A stretch of 64,000 bases of DNA. Origin: Paenibacillus sp. FSL H8-0548 (GTDB taxonomy: Bacteria > Bacillota > Bacilli > Paenibacillales > Paenibacillaceae). A program made the position numbers and the translations under genes. Each line of letters begins with the position of its first letter. Within the stretch, counting starts at the first letter, position 1. The DNA is taken from positions 1,321,501 through 1,385,500 of the forward strand of contig NZ_CP152049.1 of assembly GCF_038630985.1 (NCBI RefSeq), written 5' to 3'. Positions 8,606-17,940 of this stretch are shown piece after piece. Below the pieces are notes generated by a model. It had not been told where the DNA came from. It did not search any database and was given only the letters and a program-made list of their open reading frames with translations.

Positions 8606-8812
8606 AAGATCTCTCCATTTCATAGCACATAACTCACCAACCTTTAGACCGCTATAAGCTAGAGTTGTAAAAATGGCATAGTCACGTTCCAGCCCTTGTC
8701 CCTTGGCTGTTTGTAGAAAACGTGCCAATTCTTCTTTTTCAAGATATTTGATTACCTGTTCTTCGTTTTCTATTTCTTCCGCTAAAGCCCATAATTCTCG
8801 AAACCAACACAT
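8606..8812 (-). pseudogene. Tyrosine recombinase, N-terminal/central remnant
   Basis: About 70 residues on the minus strand: EEELARFL then ERDYAIFTTLAYSGLKVGELCAMKWRDL, the start of an integrase catalytic domain. The first catalytic residue should be Arg in the (T/S)GLR-x-x-E box; here it is Lys (SGLKVGEL), a sign of decay or of loss of function before the insertion. The arm-binding N-terminal domain is absent. The frame runs directly into the right end of the 660-bp element and resumes at 7945. Confidence 0.7.
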
Positions 8813-9154
8813 TTTTATGAAAACGCATACATGTTATTCTTGATTTTATCATTTACGGCTGCTTTGAGGAGTTGTCTGCCATTCCAAAACGATTGGTAAA
8901 ACTTGCGGAGGCCGTAAAATCGGGGGTTTTTCGGACAAAAATGACACATTATTAAAATTGTCAGAATAGTCAAACTTTAAAATCGGCTGGAGTTTACCCT
9001 TATAAGTATGCGCTTTCATGCGATATTGAAAATGACATATATACGGGAATTCCTTTTGTCGGCTATTGTTGGAATTGTAAGCGATAGCAATTCACTTACC
9101 TGTCGCCAATCACAAAACAAAAGCAAAAATACGAAACCAGGAAGGAGTGATTCT
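8813..9154. other. Upstream region of the sugar-importer operon
   Basis: No supported gene. A frame open from 9008 merely extends the permease upstream and lacks a ribosome site. The stretch has AT-rich promoter-like sequence around 8950-8985 (TTGTCA, TAAAAT, but only 14 bases apart), so no firm promoter is called. Confidence 0.4.
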
Positions 9155-10117
9155 GTGCAGGAGGTTAAAGGTATAGCAGCGGGAAGCGCGCTTCCGGAGC
9201 CGGGTAAAATGAAGGGCAGAATGGGAAAGAGAGTTTTTCAGAACTGGGAGCTGTATCTATTTATAGCACCCGCATTTTTCTACTTTCTAATTTTCTCTTA
9301 CGTTCCCATGTACGGCATACAAATTGCATTCAAAAACTTCATACCTACAAAAGGGATTTTAGGAAGCCCTTGGGTCGGATTTGATCATTTTGTCCGATTC
9401 TTTGATTCTTACTACTTTTGGGACTTGATATGGAACACGTTGAGTATTAGCCTTTATGAATTGGCTATCGGTTTTCCGATTCCTATTATACTGGCGCTGG
9501 CCTTCAATGAGCTGAAGGGCGGTTACTTTAAGAAGATGGCTCAGACCGTCACTTATGCGCCGCATTTCATTTCTGTCGTCGTAATGGCGGGTATGATTAT
9601 TACGTTCTTGTCGCCTTCGACAGGGATTGTCACACACCTCATTCAATGGCTTGGGTTTGATGCACCTGATTTTCTGACCGATCCAAAATGGTTCAAGACG
9701 ATGTATGTATTCTCGGGTGTCTGGCAAGGAGCAGGATGGGGCACCATTATTTATTTGGCAGCGCTATCTGGCGTAGATCCAGGCTTGCACGAAGCTGCCA
9801 TTATTGACGGTGCTTCGCGTTTCCAACGCGTTCGTCATATTAACATTCCGACGATTGTCCCAACGATGACCATTCTATTGATTTTGAATATGGGAAGCCT
9901 ACTTGGGGTAGGATTTGAGAAAATACTATTGCTGCAAAACCCACTAAACATGGGATCGTCGGATGTCATTTCGACATTCGTTTATCGCTCGGGGCTTGTA
10001 GATGCCCAGTATAGCTTCTCGACGGCAATCGGCTTGTTCAATTCCGTTATTAACGCCGTTATTCTTGTTGGTGTGAATCAGATTGTACGACGGACCAATG
10101 AAAACAGCTTGTGGTAG
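9155..10117 (+). CDS. Sugar ABC transporter permease, LplB-like
   Basis: Inner-membrane permease of a CUT1-type importer, about 320 residues. GTG 9155 is chosen because GAAGGAG (9141-9147) stands 7 bases before it; upstream in-frame starts have no such site. After a short cytoplasmic head come six predicted membrane segments, beginning at LYLFIAPAFFYFLIF. The EAA loop is visible as the stretch around HEAAIIDGASRFQRV, which docks the ATPase. The family sits with a second permease (10136) and a lipoprotein (11086) and uses a shared ATPase (MsmX type) encoded elsewhere, since none is present here. Context suggests import of the glycan fragments attacked by the enzymes at 15.2-23.6 kb. Confidence 0.93.
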   Translation: MQEVKGIAAGSALPEPGKMKGRMGKRVFQNWELYLFIAPAFFYFLIFSYVPMYGIQIAFKNFIPTKGILGSPWVGFDHFVRFFDSYYFWDLIWNTLSISLYELAIGFPIPIILALAFNELKGGYFKKMAQTVTYAPHFISVVVMAGMIITFLSPSTGIVTHLIQWLGFDAPDFLTDPKWFKTMYVFSGVWQGAGWGTIIYLAALSGVDPGLHEAAIIDGASRFQRVRHINIPTIVPTMTILLILNMGSLLGVGFEKILLLQNPLNMGSSDVISTFVYRSGLVDAQYSFSTAIGLFNSVINAVILVGVNQIVRRTNENSLW

Positions 10118-10135
10118 AAGAAGGGGGTGCGACCG

Positions 10136-11044
10136 ATGACTAGTGCCGTTAAAGAGAGCGGACGGGATAAAGTATTTCTGATATGCAACTATATTTATGT
10201 GTTTTTGGCTTTTATTGTTGTAGCTTACCCTGTCATTTACATGATCAGTGCTTCTATAAGCGATCCGAAGTTGGTCGGTTCCGGAGAAATGTGGCTGTGG
10301 CCAAGAGGCATTACGTTTGAAGGTTATCAAAGAGTATTCCAGAACTCGAGCATATGGACGGGATATGGAAACACCATCCTTTATACGGTCGTAGGTACGA
10401 CGATCAATTTATTGGTTACGCTGCCTGCAGCCTACGCGCTAAGCCGCAAAGATTTTGTAGGACGCAACTTTTTTATGGGAATGTTCATGGTTACGATGTT
10501 TTTCGGCGGCGGCCTCGTGCCAAGCTATTTGCTCGTCAAGGAACTGGGAATGGTCAATACGATGTGGGCGATTGTCATCCCTTCAGCCGCATCGATCTGG
10601 AACATCATTGTAGCTCGCACGTTCTTTCAGTCTTCCATTCCAAAAGAGCTACAAGAGGCTGCACAGATTGATGGCTGCACGAATATACGGCTGTTCTTGA
10701 AAATTATTTTGCCGTTATCGATGCCGATCATTGCCGTTATGGCTTTGTTCTACGGCGTAGGGAACTGGAACAGCTACTTCTCGGCGCTCATTTATTTGAA
10801 TGACGCAGCGAAATACCCGCTGCAGCTTGTCCTGCGTCAAATTCTTGTATTGCAGGAGATGTCGGCTCAAGGCGGGGGCGCGCTGGATGCTTCTAGCGCA
10901 GCTGCTCTCAACAACAAAGCTGAAATCGCTTCACTGGTCAAATACGCCGTTATTATCGTAGCGACAGCGCCTATTATTGCGGTTTATCCTTTCTTACAGC
11001 GTTACTTTGTGCAAGGTGTCATGATTGGTTCTGTAAAGGGCTGA
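10136..11044 (+). CDS. Sugar ABC transporter permease, LplC/YtcP-like
   Basis: Second permease subunit, 302 residues. ATG 10136 follows AGAAGGGGG (10119-10127) at good distance; the GTG at 10127 lies in that site. Six membrane segments are predicted. The EAA motif reads ELQEAAQIDGCTNIRLF, and the C-terminus ends in the family signature (YFVQGVMIGSVKG). It starts 18 bases after the first permease, so the two are co-transcribed and form the heterodimeric channel. Its closest paralogue in the window is the product of 60950-61816, which belongs to a different importer. Confidence 0.93.
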   Translation: MTSAVKESGRDKVFLICNYIYVFLAFIVVAYPVIYMISASISDPKLVGSGEMWLWPRGITFEGYQRVFQNSSIWTGYGNTILYTVVGTTINLLVTLPAAYALSRKDFVGRNFFMGMFMVTMFFGGGLVPSYLLVKELGMVNTMWAIVIPSAASIWNIIVARTFFQSSIPKELQEAAQIDGCTNIRLFLKIILPLSMPIIAVMALFYGVGNWNSYFSALIYLNDAAKYPLQLVLRQILVLQEMSAQGGGALDASSAAALNNKAEIASLVKYAVIIVATAPIIAVYPFLQRYFVQGVMIGSVKG

Positions 11045-11085
11045 TCTTGCTCATAAATGATATGAAAAAGGGAGAGGGATTTTGG

Positions 11086-12696
11086 ATGAAAAAGCTTCAT
11101 AAAGCATCATCGTTGTTGCTCAGTCTTACGCTGCTTGTCTCAGTAATGGCAGCTTGCGGCTCGCCAAACGAAGACAAAACAAATGGCAGCAATGCCGGGT
11201 CCGAAACATCGACATCCAATCAAGCTGAAGGGGTCAGCAAGGAAGGTTTTCCGATCGTTAAAGAACCGATCACGCTCAAAATGATGTCACAGGACGTTGG
11301 CGTAGCGGATTGGAACAAAATGCCTGTACTACAAGAGATGGAGAAATTGACAGGCATCAAATTGCAATTCCAGAACGCACCGCTTGACAGCTTTGCAACG
11401 AAGAAAAACCTTGTCTTTGCCAGCGGCGATTTGCCGGATATGTTCTACGCTGCGGATCTTAAGCCAGCAGAGCAGGTAACTTACGGCTCGCAAGGCGTTC
11501 TTGTCCCTCTCGAAAAATATATTGATGAGGGTTATGCACCTAATATCAAAAAAATATTTGATGACCATCCCGATATCCGCAAGTCATTCACAACGCCAGA
11601 CGGTCATATTTATGCGCTGCCTACGGTCGATCTAGCAGCGGTTTGGTACCGTGGTCCGATGTGGTACAACGGTAAATTTTTGAAAACGCTTGGGGCATCA
11701 GAGCCAAAAACGACAGAAGAACTATATACCTATCTGAAGCGCGTTAAGGACGAAGATGCGAATGGAAATGGGAAAAAGGATGAAATTCCGCTCACTTCCG
11801 TCAAACTGAATGATTTGCGCATGTACTTCCTTGGCTTCTGGGGCATTTACGATGAGGTCGTTTACGCGGATAAAGATGGCAAAGTGCATTACACACCGCA
11901 AGAAGAAGGATACAAAGGATATTTGACCTTCCTAAACCGTCTATGGAAAGAAGATCTGCTTGACCATGAGACATTCTCGCAAACAGACGAGCAGAAGAAA
12001 GCGAAAGGCAAAAACAATCAAGTTGCTGTGTTCAATGACTATTTCCCTTACTTTACGCTAGGCGGCGAGCCAAGCGAAGACAATCCATTGATGACGCCTG
12101 TGAAAAGTGAAATCGCTGACTCGCCGGTTTACGGCAAGCACCCTGGTATTTCGGCAAACGGTACATTCGCAATCACAAGCAGCAATCCCGCACCAGAGGC
12201 AACGATGCGTTGGGTAGATTACCTGTACAGCTATGAAGGTGCTACGTTATTCGGCCAAGGCCCGGAAAACCTGCTGTGGACATATAAGGACAAAGAAAAA
12301 CACGAGAAAGAATGGCTTCCGGTTCCAGGCGGCGGCGACCGTGAAGAATACAAAGGCACGATTACGCCAAACTACGGCATTCTTACGCCGGGCATGAATT
12401 CAAGCGAGCTTGCGATTGGACTTCGGAGCGACTTTGATTTATGGATCGATGAGCAAAATGCAGAGAAGCTGGTGCCAATCGCCAAAGCGCCATTCCCTAA
12501 CGTTTACTTGACGAATGATGAGCAAACCGAAGCTTCTACTTTGTTGTCCGATCTGAACACGTATGTTCAACAGATGGAAGCGAAGTTTGTAACAGGCCAG
12601 GAGTCGCTCTCCAATTGGGACAAGTATATCGAACAAATTAAAAAAATGGGCGGCGATCGTATCGCCGAGCTTTATCAAAGCGCATATGACAGATAA
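11086..12696 (+). CDS. Extracellular solute-binding lipoprotein, LplA-like
   Basis: Binding protein of the importer, 536 residues. ATG 11086 follows GGAGAGGGA. A signal peptide ends in the lipobox VMAAC, so Cys is acylated and the mature protein stays on the outer face of the membrane. A Ser/Thr/Asn-rich linker follows, then a long type-1 solute-binding fold typical of LplA proteins (500-550 residues). Features include SGDLPDMFYAAD early in the mature domain and several surface aromatic residues. It is separated by 41 bases from the permease gene and ends at a strong bidirectional terminator. Substrate is not readable from sequence; the neighbouring GH29 and GH18 genes suggest a fucosylated or GlcNAc-containing oligosaccharide. 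Confidence 0.92.
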   Translation: MKKLHKASSLLLSLTLLVSVMAACGSPNEDKTNGSNAGSETSTSNQAEGVSKEGFPIVKEPITLKMMSQDVGVADWNKMPVLQEMEKLTGIKLQFQNAPLDSFATKKNLVFASGDLPDMFYAADLKPAEQVTYGSQGVLVPLEKYIDEGYAPNIKKIFDDHPDIRKSFTTPDGHIYALPTVDLAAVWYRGPMWYNGKFLKTLGASEPKTTEELYTYLKRVKDEDANGNGKKDEIPLTSVKLNDLRMYFLGFWGIYDEVVYADKDGKVHYTPQEEGYKGYLTFLNRLWKEDLLDHETFSQTDEQKKAKGKNNQVAVFNDYFPYFTLGGEPSEDNPLMTPVKSEIADSPVYGKHPGISANGTFAITSSNPAPEATMRWVDYLYSYEGATLFGQGPENLLWTYKDKEKHEKEWLPVPGGGDREEYKGTITPNYGILTPGMNSSELAIGLRSDFDLWIDEQNAEKLVPIAKAPFPNVYLTNDEQTEASTLLSDLNTYVQQMEAKFVTGQESLSNWDKYIEQIKKMGGDRIAELYQSAYDR

Positions 12697-12744
12697 GGCA
12701 CTGATAAATAAACGCAAGCAAGCATGAAGCAATAAGCAAAAATA

Positions 12745-12780
12745 ACCCGGTCATGCGAAATCATGACCGGGTGTTGTTTT
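12745..12780. terminator. Bidirectional terminator between importer operon and AraC sensor
   Basis: An 11-bp perfect stem ACCCGGTCATG/CATGACCGGGT (12745-12772) with a 6-base loop, followed by GTTGTTTT on the plus strand. It serves the convergent genes on both sides. Confidence 0.9.
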
Positions 12781-12781
12781 A

Positions 12782-15082
12782 TTATTCGTCATCCAGATCG
12801 GATGCCGTATCGACTTTTCCGTTCTCTCCGAACAACTTGCGGAATTGGCCAGGCGTATGCCCGGTTTCCTTCTTGAACTTACGGATAAAGTTAGGCGTAT
12901 CCAAATAACCGACTTGAATAATGATGTCTTTAAGCGGAGCATTCGTTGTTTTTAAATGATGCATAACCTCTTCCAGTCTTTTTTGCCAAATATATTGGAC
13001 GAAGTTGATGCCTGTCTTTTCCTTAAACGACCGGCTGACATGAGAAGGTGAAATAGTGAACTCGAAGGCGACCGTTTCAAGACTGAGCGTATGGTTCATA
13101 TAGTGATCATCGATATAGGATACGATCCGATCGATTTGCGACTGCTCTTCCTTCTGGTTGTTGCGCTCCACTTGATTGCAGATCCGGGAGGCTAGATTCA
13201 AAAAGCCGCTTTCCAGCTCATCTAGCGTATTGCTGTAAATCATATTCGGAGCTATTTCTTGTATCAAATTATGAATGCCAAGCTCGGATGCGGTTTTCAG
13301 CATCGTATTCAAAATATCGAAGCATATGCAGCGTTTGAGTAATGCGGACAGATCGGATGATTGCAAACTCCTGATGGACGGGCTGATGATCTGTTCTGCC
13401 ACATCATAGCTTCCTTGCTTCAGACTCTGAGCGAGCTTCAACAGCGAGTTGTTTGGGATCCAGAACGTATGATCCGGCGTGAAATGCAGCTTCTCGAAAT
13501 AAGTGACGGTGCCATGACCGCTGGATGCCCGCAGTTCAAAGGCAGAGCAAGCTTCGATAAAAGATTGATTTAGCTGGTTTGGACTAGAATAGCAGGTTCC
13601 AACGCCAATTGTAGGAGTGGCATCAAACGTTTCCAGCAAACAGCTGAGCACCGCTTCGACAATGCGGCGGATAGGAGTGAATTCCTCTTCCGCGTCATTC
13701 GTATTGAAGCTGATAATAAGCGCGAGTTGATCGAGCTGCGGGAGCTCTACGCCGTAGGCGTGCGCTTCCAATTCCGGGAACTCGATTTGGGCAAGCAGTT
13801 CGATTATTTCTTGTCGTTCATGCATCTCTTCGTGATTATCGCTCATTTCGTCCCAACCTATCACCATAACAAAGTGATGCGTGCGGTCAAAATGAAGATC
13901 GAATGCCTCTTGCAGCTCTGGCGTAAGACTTTGCGCATTCCCGTACTTGAGCAGCATAGACAGAAAGTGATTGCGGGCGTATGGCTCTTGAAGGTCTACA
14001 CGCGAGCTGTATTCCTGCAGCGCTGTCCGGATATGATCAAGCTCGTTGCCGGTGAGGGCAGATTCATTTGCTTGATTTTTCGGTTTGGTTTTGGAATTGG
14101 CAAACTCCAGAAGCGTAGAGATCGGTTGGTATTGCATTCTGGCGAGCACGAGAGCAATGGCTGCTCCAACAAGAACAACGATGCAAAACAGCATGACGAT
14201 GAAGCTGCGAACATGCACGACACTGCTAAAAAACTGTGAGCTCGGCATAACGGTGACATACGTCCAGCCGTTGTTTTCCGAAGTTACGGATACGATCGAG
14301 TGCGGCTTGCCATTTAATATTTTATCGTGAATGCCGGGCGTGAGACCGAAAAGGGACTTCGCATCCGTAATCGATAAGGCCTCGCCCTGTCGATTGTCTA
14401 CTAGAATTTGGCCATTGTTGTCTAAAATATAAGTTAATCCTTGATAGTTTCCTAGAATCGAATCGATTAAGCTCGTAAGCTCGGATTCCTTGATCAGATA
14501 CATGATCGTTCCGTGCGGAGTAGGGCTGTACGGCGTAATGGGAACAAGATAGGCCAGCATCGAGTCCTGCAGGGTAGAGTTGCGAATAACAGTATCGGCA
14601 GGGCGCATCGTTGGAAATTTAGTAATGTTCAAGTCTTGGAAAACGGTTTCTTTGTTCCAGTTGTGGAAGCTGAAGCTGCTTGTGAATACGTCAAGACTGG
14701 ACAGACCCTGCGAAGAGTAAATATTTCCATCCTTGTGAAAATACAAGAACATTTCGCTGATAATTGAGCTTGTCGCTTTGTATTGATCGAGCGCTTGAAT
14801 AGCTTCTCCGCTGAAATAAGAATCGTGAACCCGAAACGGAGTCAGTCGCTTGTCATAGGAGACGCGGGATGCAATTTCGTTCAGTTCCTTCATTCGCCCG
14901 TCAATAATGACTTTGGTTTGCGTTAATTGGCTAAGGTGGGATTGTTCAATTTCGGAACGCAGATTTGTAACTGCGCTTTGATAGATGAATATGGTCATCA
15001 GCACCAATGGAATAAGCAAAATGAACAAGTAGGACCAGATATATTTTAAAAACAATTTGGATTTAAAGTAGTTCCGTTTCAC
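12782..15082 (-). CDS. Membrane-bound AraC-family transcriptional regulator
   Basis: A 766-residue one-component sensor-regulator. GTG 15082 (minus strand) is preceded by AGGGGG. A first membrane helix (about residues 13-33) and a second (about 290-312) flank an extracellular domain of 250 residues, probably Cache-like. A cytoplasmic linker follows, and the last 100 residues are a double helix-turn-helix AraC DNA-binding domain (HTLSLETVAFEFTISPSHVSRSF and the second helix near DIIIQVGYLDTPNFIRKFKKETG). Such proteins in Paenibacillus lie next to Lpl-type importers and switch them on upon sensing an extracellular ligand. It is transcribed away from the GH29 operon start, with a 132-bp shared upstream region, and convergent with the importer operon. 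Confidence 0.9.
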   Translation of the reverse strand: MKRNYFKSKLFLKYIWSYLFILLIPLVLMTIFIYQSAVTNLRSEIEQSHLSQLTQTKVIIDGRMKELNEIASRVSYDKRLTPFRVHDSYFSGEAIQALDQYKATSSIISEMFLYFHKDGNIYSSQGLSSLDVFTSSFSFHNWNKETVFQDLNITKFPTMRPADTVIRNSTLQDSMLAYLVPITPYSPTPHGTIMYLIKESELTSLIDSILGNYQGLTYILDNNGQILVDNRQGEALSITDAKSLFGLTPGIHDKILNGKPHSIVSVTSENNGWTYVTVMPSSQFFSSVVHVRSFIVMLFCIVVLVGAAIALVLARMQYQPISTLLEFANSKTKPKNQANESALTGNELDHIRTALQEYSSRVDLQEPYARNHFLSMLLKYGNAQSLTPELQEAFDLHFDRTHHFVMVIGWDEMSDNHEEMHERQEIIELLAQIEFPELEAHAYGVELPQLDQLALIISFNTNDAEEEFTPIRRIVEAVLSCLLETFDATPTIGVGTCYSSPNQLNQSFIEACSAFELRASSGHGTVTYFEKLHFTPDHTFWIPNNSLLKLAQSLKQGSYDVAEQIISPSIRSLQSSDLSALLKRCICFDILNTMLKTASELGIHNLIQEIAPNMIYSNTLDELESGFLNLASRICNQVERNNQKEEQSQIDRIVSYIDDHYMNHTLSLETVAFEFTISPSHVSRSFKEKTGINFVQYIWQKRLEEVMHHLKTTNAPLKDIIIQVGYLDTPNFIRKFKKETGHTPGQFRKLFGENGKVDTASDLDDE

Positions 15083-15148
15083 GTATTCTGCCCCCTGTTA
15101 TATGCTAAGCCATTTTATTGATTCTAATCATAACAACAAATTTACAAT

Positions 15149-15176
15149 TTGGACATAGATTCGAAAATACTAAAAT
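15149..15176 (+). promoter_or_regulatory. Likely promoter of the fucosidase operon
   Basis: TTGGAC (15149-15154), 16-base spacer, TAAAAT (15171-15176), 38 bases before the GH29 start codon. It lies in the divergent region shared with the membrane AraC regulator, which probably binds nearby. Confidence 0.5.
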
Positions 15177-15214
15177 TAATCAAAATATAAATTTTGTAAA
15201 ACTGGAGGCTTACG

Positions 15215-16600
15215 ATGAGCGAGACGAAAATCGTCGAAGAACAAGAAGAAGTGGTTGAACAGGGCGTTCACAACTACAGCGGTGAAGAGCAATGGGTAAA
15301 GCCCGAGGACCCGCTTCTGCTTGAACGCCTTGAATGGTTCAAGGATCAGAAGCTTGGCCTTATGATGCACTGGGGACCGTATTCTCAGCTTGGCATCGTA
15401 GAATCATGGGCGCTCAGCGACACGGATGAAGAATGGTCGCGCAATGAGATCGATTGGGATGTAGACGCAGAGGAATTGAAAAGGCAGTATTTTGGACTAA
15501 ATAAAACGTTTAATCCACTGCGCTTTCAGCCTGAGCTATGGGCAGACCTAGCTGCGGAAAACGGCTTTAAGTATTTGAATTTTACGACGAAGCATCATGA
15601 TGGCTTCTGCATGTGGGATACCCATACGACTGACTACCGCATCACAGGTCCAGATTGCCCCTTCCATACGCACAAGTATGCCGATATTTGCAAGCAGCTG
15701 TTTGATGCTTTCCGCGCGAGGGGATTAGCGATCTCGGCTTACTTCTCGAAGGCCGATTGGCACACGCCTTACTACTGGGCACCGGGTATGGAGCGCGGCA
15801 ACGTGACGTCGCGAGGGCCTTCCTATGACCCGAAGGAATACCCTCACCTTTGGGAGCAATTCGTGCAGTTCACTCACAAGCAAATTATGGAGCTGATGAC
15901 TCGCTATGGGCGAATCGATATGCTTTGGCTCGACGCAGGCTGGGTCAATGACTATCGCGACCAAAACATCAGACTGGGTGAAGTGGTTGACAAGGCGCGT
16001 GAATATCAGCCTTGGCTCCTTTCGGCGGACCGTACCGTCGGTGGACCGTACGAAAATTTAATTACACCGGAGCAGACACTGCCTGATCGTCCGCTGAATG
16101 TACCGTGGGAAAGCTGTATTACGATGGGCTACGCGTTCTCTTACCGCTATGAAGATCAATATAAATCCGTTCGCCAGCTGATTCATCTGCTCATTGAAAT
16201 TGTAGCGAAAGGCGGCAATTTGGCTCTAAACGTCGCTCCACAGCCTGATGGAAGACTGTCTCCAACCGCCATTTCCAGGATTAAGGGAATGGGTGCCTGG
16301 TTGAAGGTTTACGGCGAAGGAATCTATGGAACGCGTAGTTGTGAGCCGTATTCCGCTCACAACTGCCAGTTTACGAGAAAAGACGATATAGTCTATGCGT
16401 TCTACTTATACAAGGATGAGCAAGAGAGTGTGCAAGAAGAACTGCATATTCCAATCCCGCAAGCCTTCAGCCAAATCGATCTCGTTGGCGGCCAAGACAA
16501 TCTGCAATACCGTAGAACGGACAACGGAATAATAGTGCTTTTACCAGAAAATGAACGGCTAGAACAAGCGCCAATCGCGCATGTCTTCCGGATTAAATAA
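15215..16600 (+). CDS. Alpha-L-fucosidase, GH29 (first copy)
   Basis: Retaining exo-glycosidase that removes alpha-linked L-fucose, 461 residues. ATG 15215 follows CTGGAGG. The catalytic barrel begins at WFKDQKLGLMMHWGPYSQLG, a classic GH29 opening. TTKHHDGFCMWDT is the conserved His-His substrate pocket. The nucleophile is Asp240 in MLWLDAGW. No signal peptide is present; the N-terminus is acidic, so it should act in the cytoplasm on imported sugars. First gene of a tight run of six (gaps of 6-48 bases) ending at 23600. Its sequence is clearly different from the second GH29, so the pair may split linkage types. Confidence 0.93.
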   Translation: MSETKIVEEQEEVVEQGVHNYSGEEQWVKPEDPLLLERLEWFKDQKLGLMMHWGPYSQLGIVESWALSDTDEEWSRNEIDWDVDAEELKRQYFGLNKTFNPLRFQPELWADLAAENGFKYLNFTTKHHDGFCMWDTHTTDYRITGPDCPFHTHKYADICKQLFDAFRARGLAISAYFSKADWHTPYYWAPGMERGNVTSRGPSYDPKEYPHLWEQFVQFTHKQIMELMTRYGRIDMLWLDAGWVNDYRDQNIRLGEVVDKAREYQPWLLSADRTVGGPYENLITPEQTLPDRPLNVPWESCITMGYAFSYRYEDQYKSVRQLIHLLIEIVAKGGNLALNVAPQPDGRLSPTAISRIKGMGAWLKVYGEGIYGTRSCEPYSAHNCQFTRKDDIVYAFYLYKDEQESVQEELHIPIPQAFSQIDLVGGQDNLQYRRTDNGIIVLLPENERLEQAPIAHVFRIK

Positions 16601-16620
16601 CGAAAGCGGGGAAATGAGTT

Positions 16621-17907
16621 ATGCAAGAGTGGTTTAAAGAGGCAAAGCTCGGTATTTTTATACACTATGGCATTTATGCGGTTGATGGAGTTGCGGAGTC
16701 ATGGTCCTTCTATAACGGAAGAATGCCCTATGATGCTTACATGAAACAGTTAGACGGCTTTACGGCTGCGAACTTCGATGCGGACAAATGGGCCGATTTG
16801 ATTGAACAATCAGGGGCGAAGTACGCAGTTCTTACGACTAAGCACCATGACGGAGTTGCCTTGTGGGATACGCAGTACAGCGACTTAAACGTTGTGAAGA
16901 AGACACCGGTGAAACGGGATTTAATTAAAGAATATGCGGAGGCCGTTACGAGCAGAGGGATTCGGCTTGGCATGTACTATTCGCTGATTGATTGGTCGCA
17001 TCCCGATTATCCGTCTGTTTTTGAAGGTGGCAGGGTACCGGAGGATCTGAGTACGGTGAATAAGTTTTCAAGTCCTGTCGATGGCATTCAGGATGAAGAG
17101 AAATGGAATAAGTTTTTGCAGTTTAACAATGACCAGCTGCGGGAGATTTTGACGAACTACGGGAAGGTTGATCTGCTATGGTTCGATGGGGACTGGGAAC
17201 GCAGCGCGGAGCAGTGGAATTTGCCTGCGTTCAAGCAATACCTGCAATCGTTCAATCCGGATATTATTATCAACTCGCGTCTGCAAGGCTATGGCGACTA
17301 CAAAACGCCGGAGCAAGGCATTCCGATTACGCGGCCGGAGGGACCATGGGAGTTCTGCACGACGATCAACAGCTCTTGGGGATATGTGCCGACGGATAAC
17401 AAATACAAATCATTAAATCAGATCATCCGAATGTTCTGTGATTGCATTACCTTGGGGGGCAATATGCTGCTCGATATAGGCCCTATGGAGGACGGAACGA
17501 TCGATAAGAGACAAGAAGATATTTTGCTCGGGCTGGGCGATTGGATTCGAACGCATGAGGAAGCGGTATTCGGCACGGAAGAAGGCATTATGCCACGTTA
17601 CTATTTAGGCGGCAGCACCGTCTCGAAAGATAAAAAGACATTGTATCTCTTTGTTTATGACGATCCGAAGGAGAATTTGTGTCTGAAAGGATTATGTAAT
17701 CCGATCAAAAAAATTACGGTGCTTCACTCCGGCAAAGAGCTTACGCATGAAATTCATGGCGGCGTGCCGTGGTTCAACATTCCGGGAACGACATGGATTC
17801 ATATGACTGGGGAAGACACCCATAATCAAGTTACGGTGCTTAAGCTGGAATTTGATGAAGAACTGGATATGTACGGCGGTTCTGGAGCTGTTGTAACGCA
17901 TAACTAG
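16621..17907 (+). CDS. Alpha-L-fucosidase, GH29 (second copy)
   Basis: Second GH29 enzyme, 428 residues, starting at ATG 16621 almost directly with the barrel (EWFKEAKLGIFIHYGIYAV). TTKHHDGVALWDT marks the substrate pocket and Asp189 in LLWFDGDW is the predicted nucleophile. It lacks a signal peptide. The weak GCGGGG ribosome site and 20-base gap to the first fucosidase suggest co-translation. Compared with the first copy it has no N-terminal extension and the C-terminal beta-sandwich is short. Which fucose linkages it cleaves cannot be told from sequence. Confidence 0.92.
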   Translation: MQEWFKEAKLGIFIHYGIYAVDGVAESWSFYNGRMPYDAYMKQLDGFTAANFDADKWADLIEQSGAKYAVLTTKHHDGVALWDTQYSDLNVVKKTPVKRDLIKEYAEAVTSRGIRLGMYYSLIDWSHPDYPSVFEGGRVPEDLSTVNKFSSPVDGIQDEEKWNKFLQFNNDQLREILTNYGKVDLLWFDGDWERSAEQWNLPAFKQYLQSFNPDIIINSRLQGYGDYKTPEQGIPITRPEGPWEFCTTINSSWGYVPTDNKYKSLNQIIRMFCDCITLGGNMLLDIGPMEDGTIDKRQEDILLGLGDWIRTHEEAVFGTEEGIMPRYYLGGSTVSKDKKTLYLFVYDDPKENLCLKGLCNPIKKITVLHSGKELTHEIHGGVPWFNIPGTTWIHMTGEDTHNQVTVLKLEFDEELDMYGGSGAVVTHN

Positions 17908-17940
17908 CAAGGAGGCATGCTCTCCAAGGAGGAAGAAACG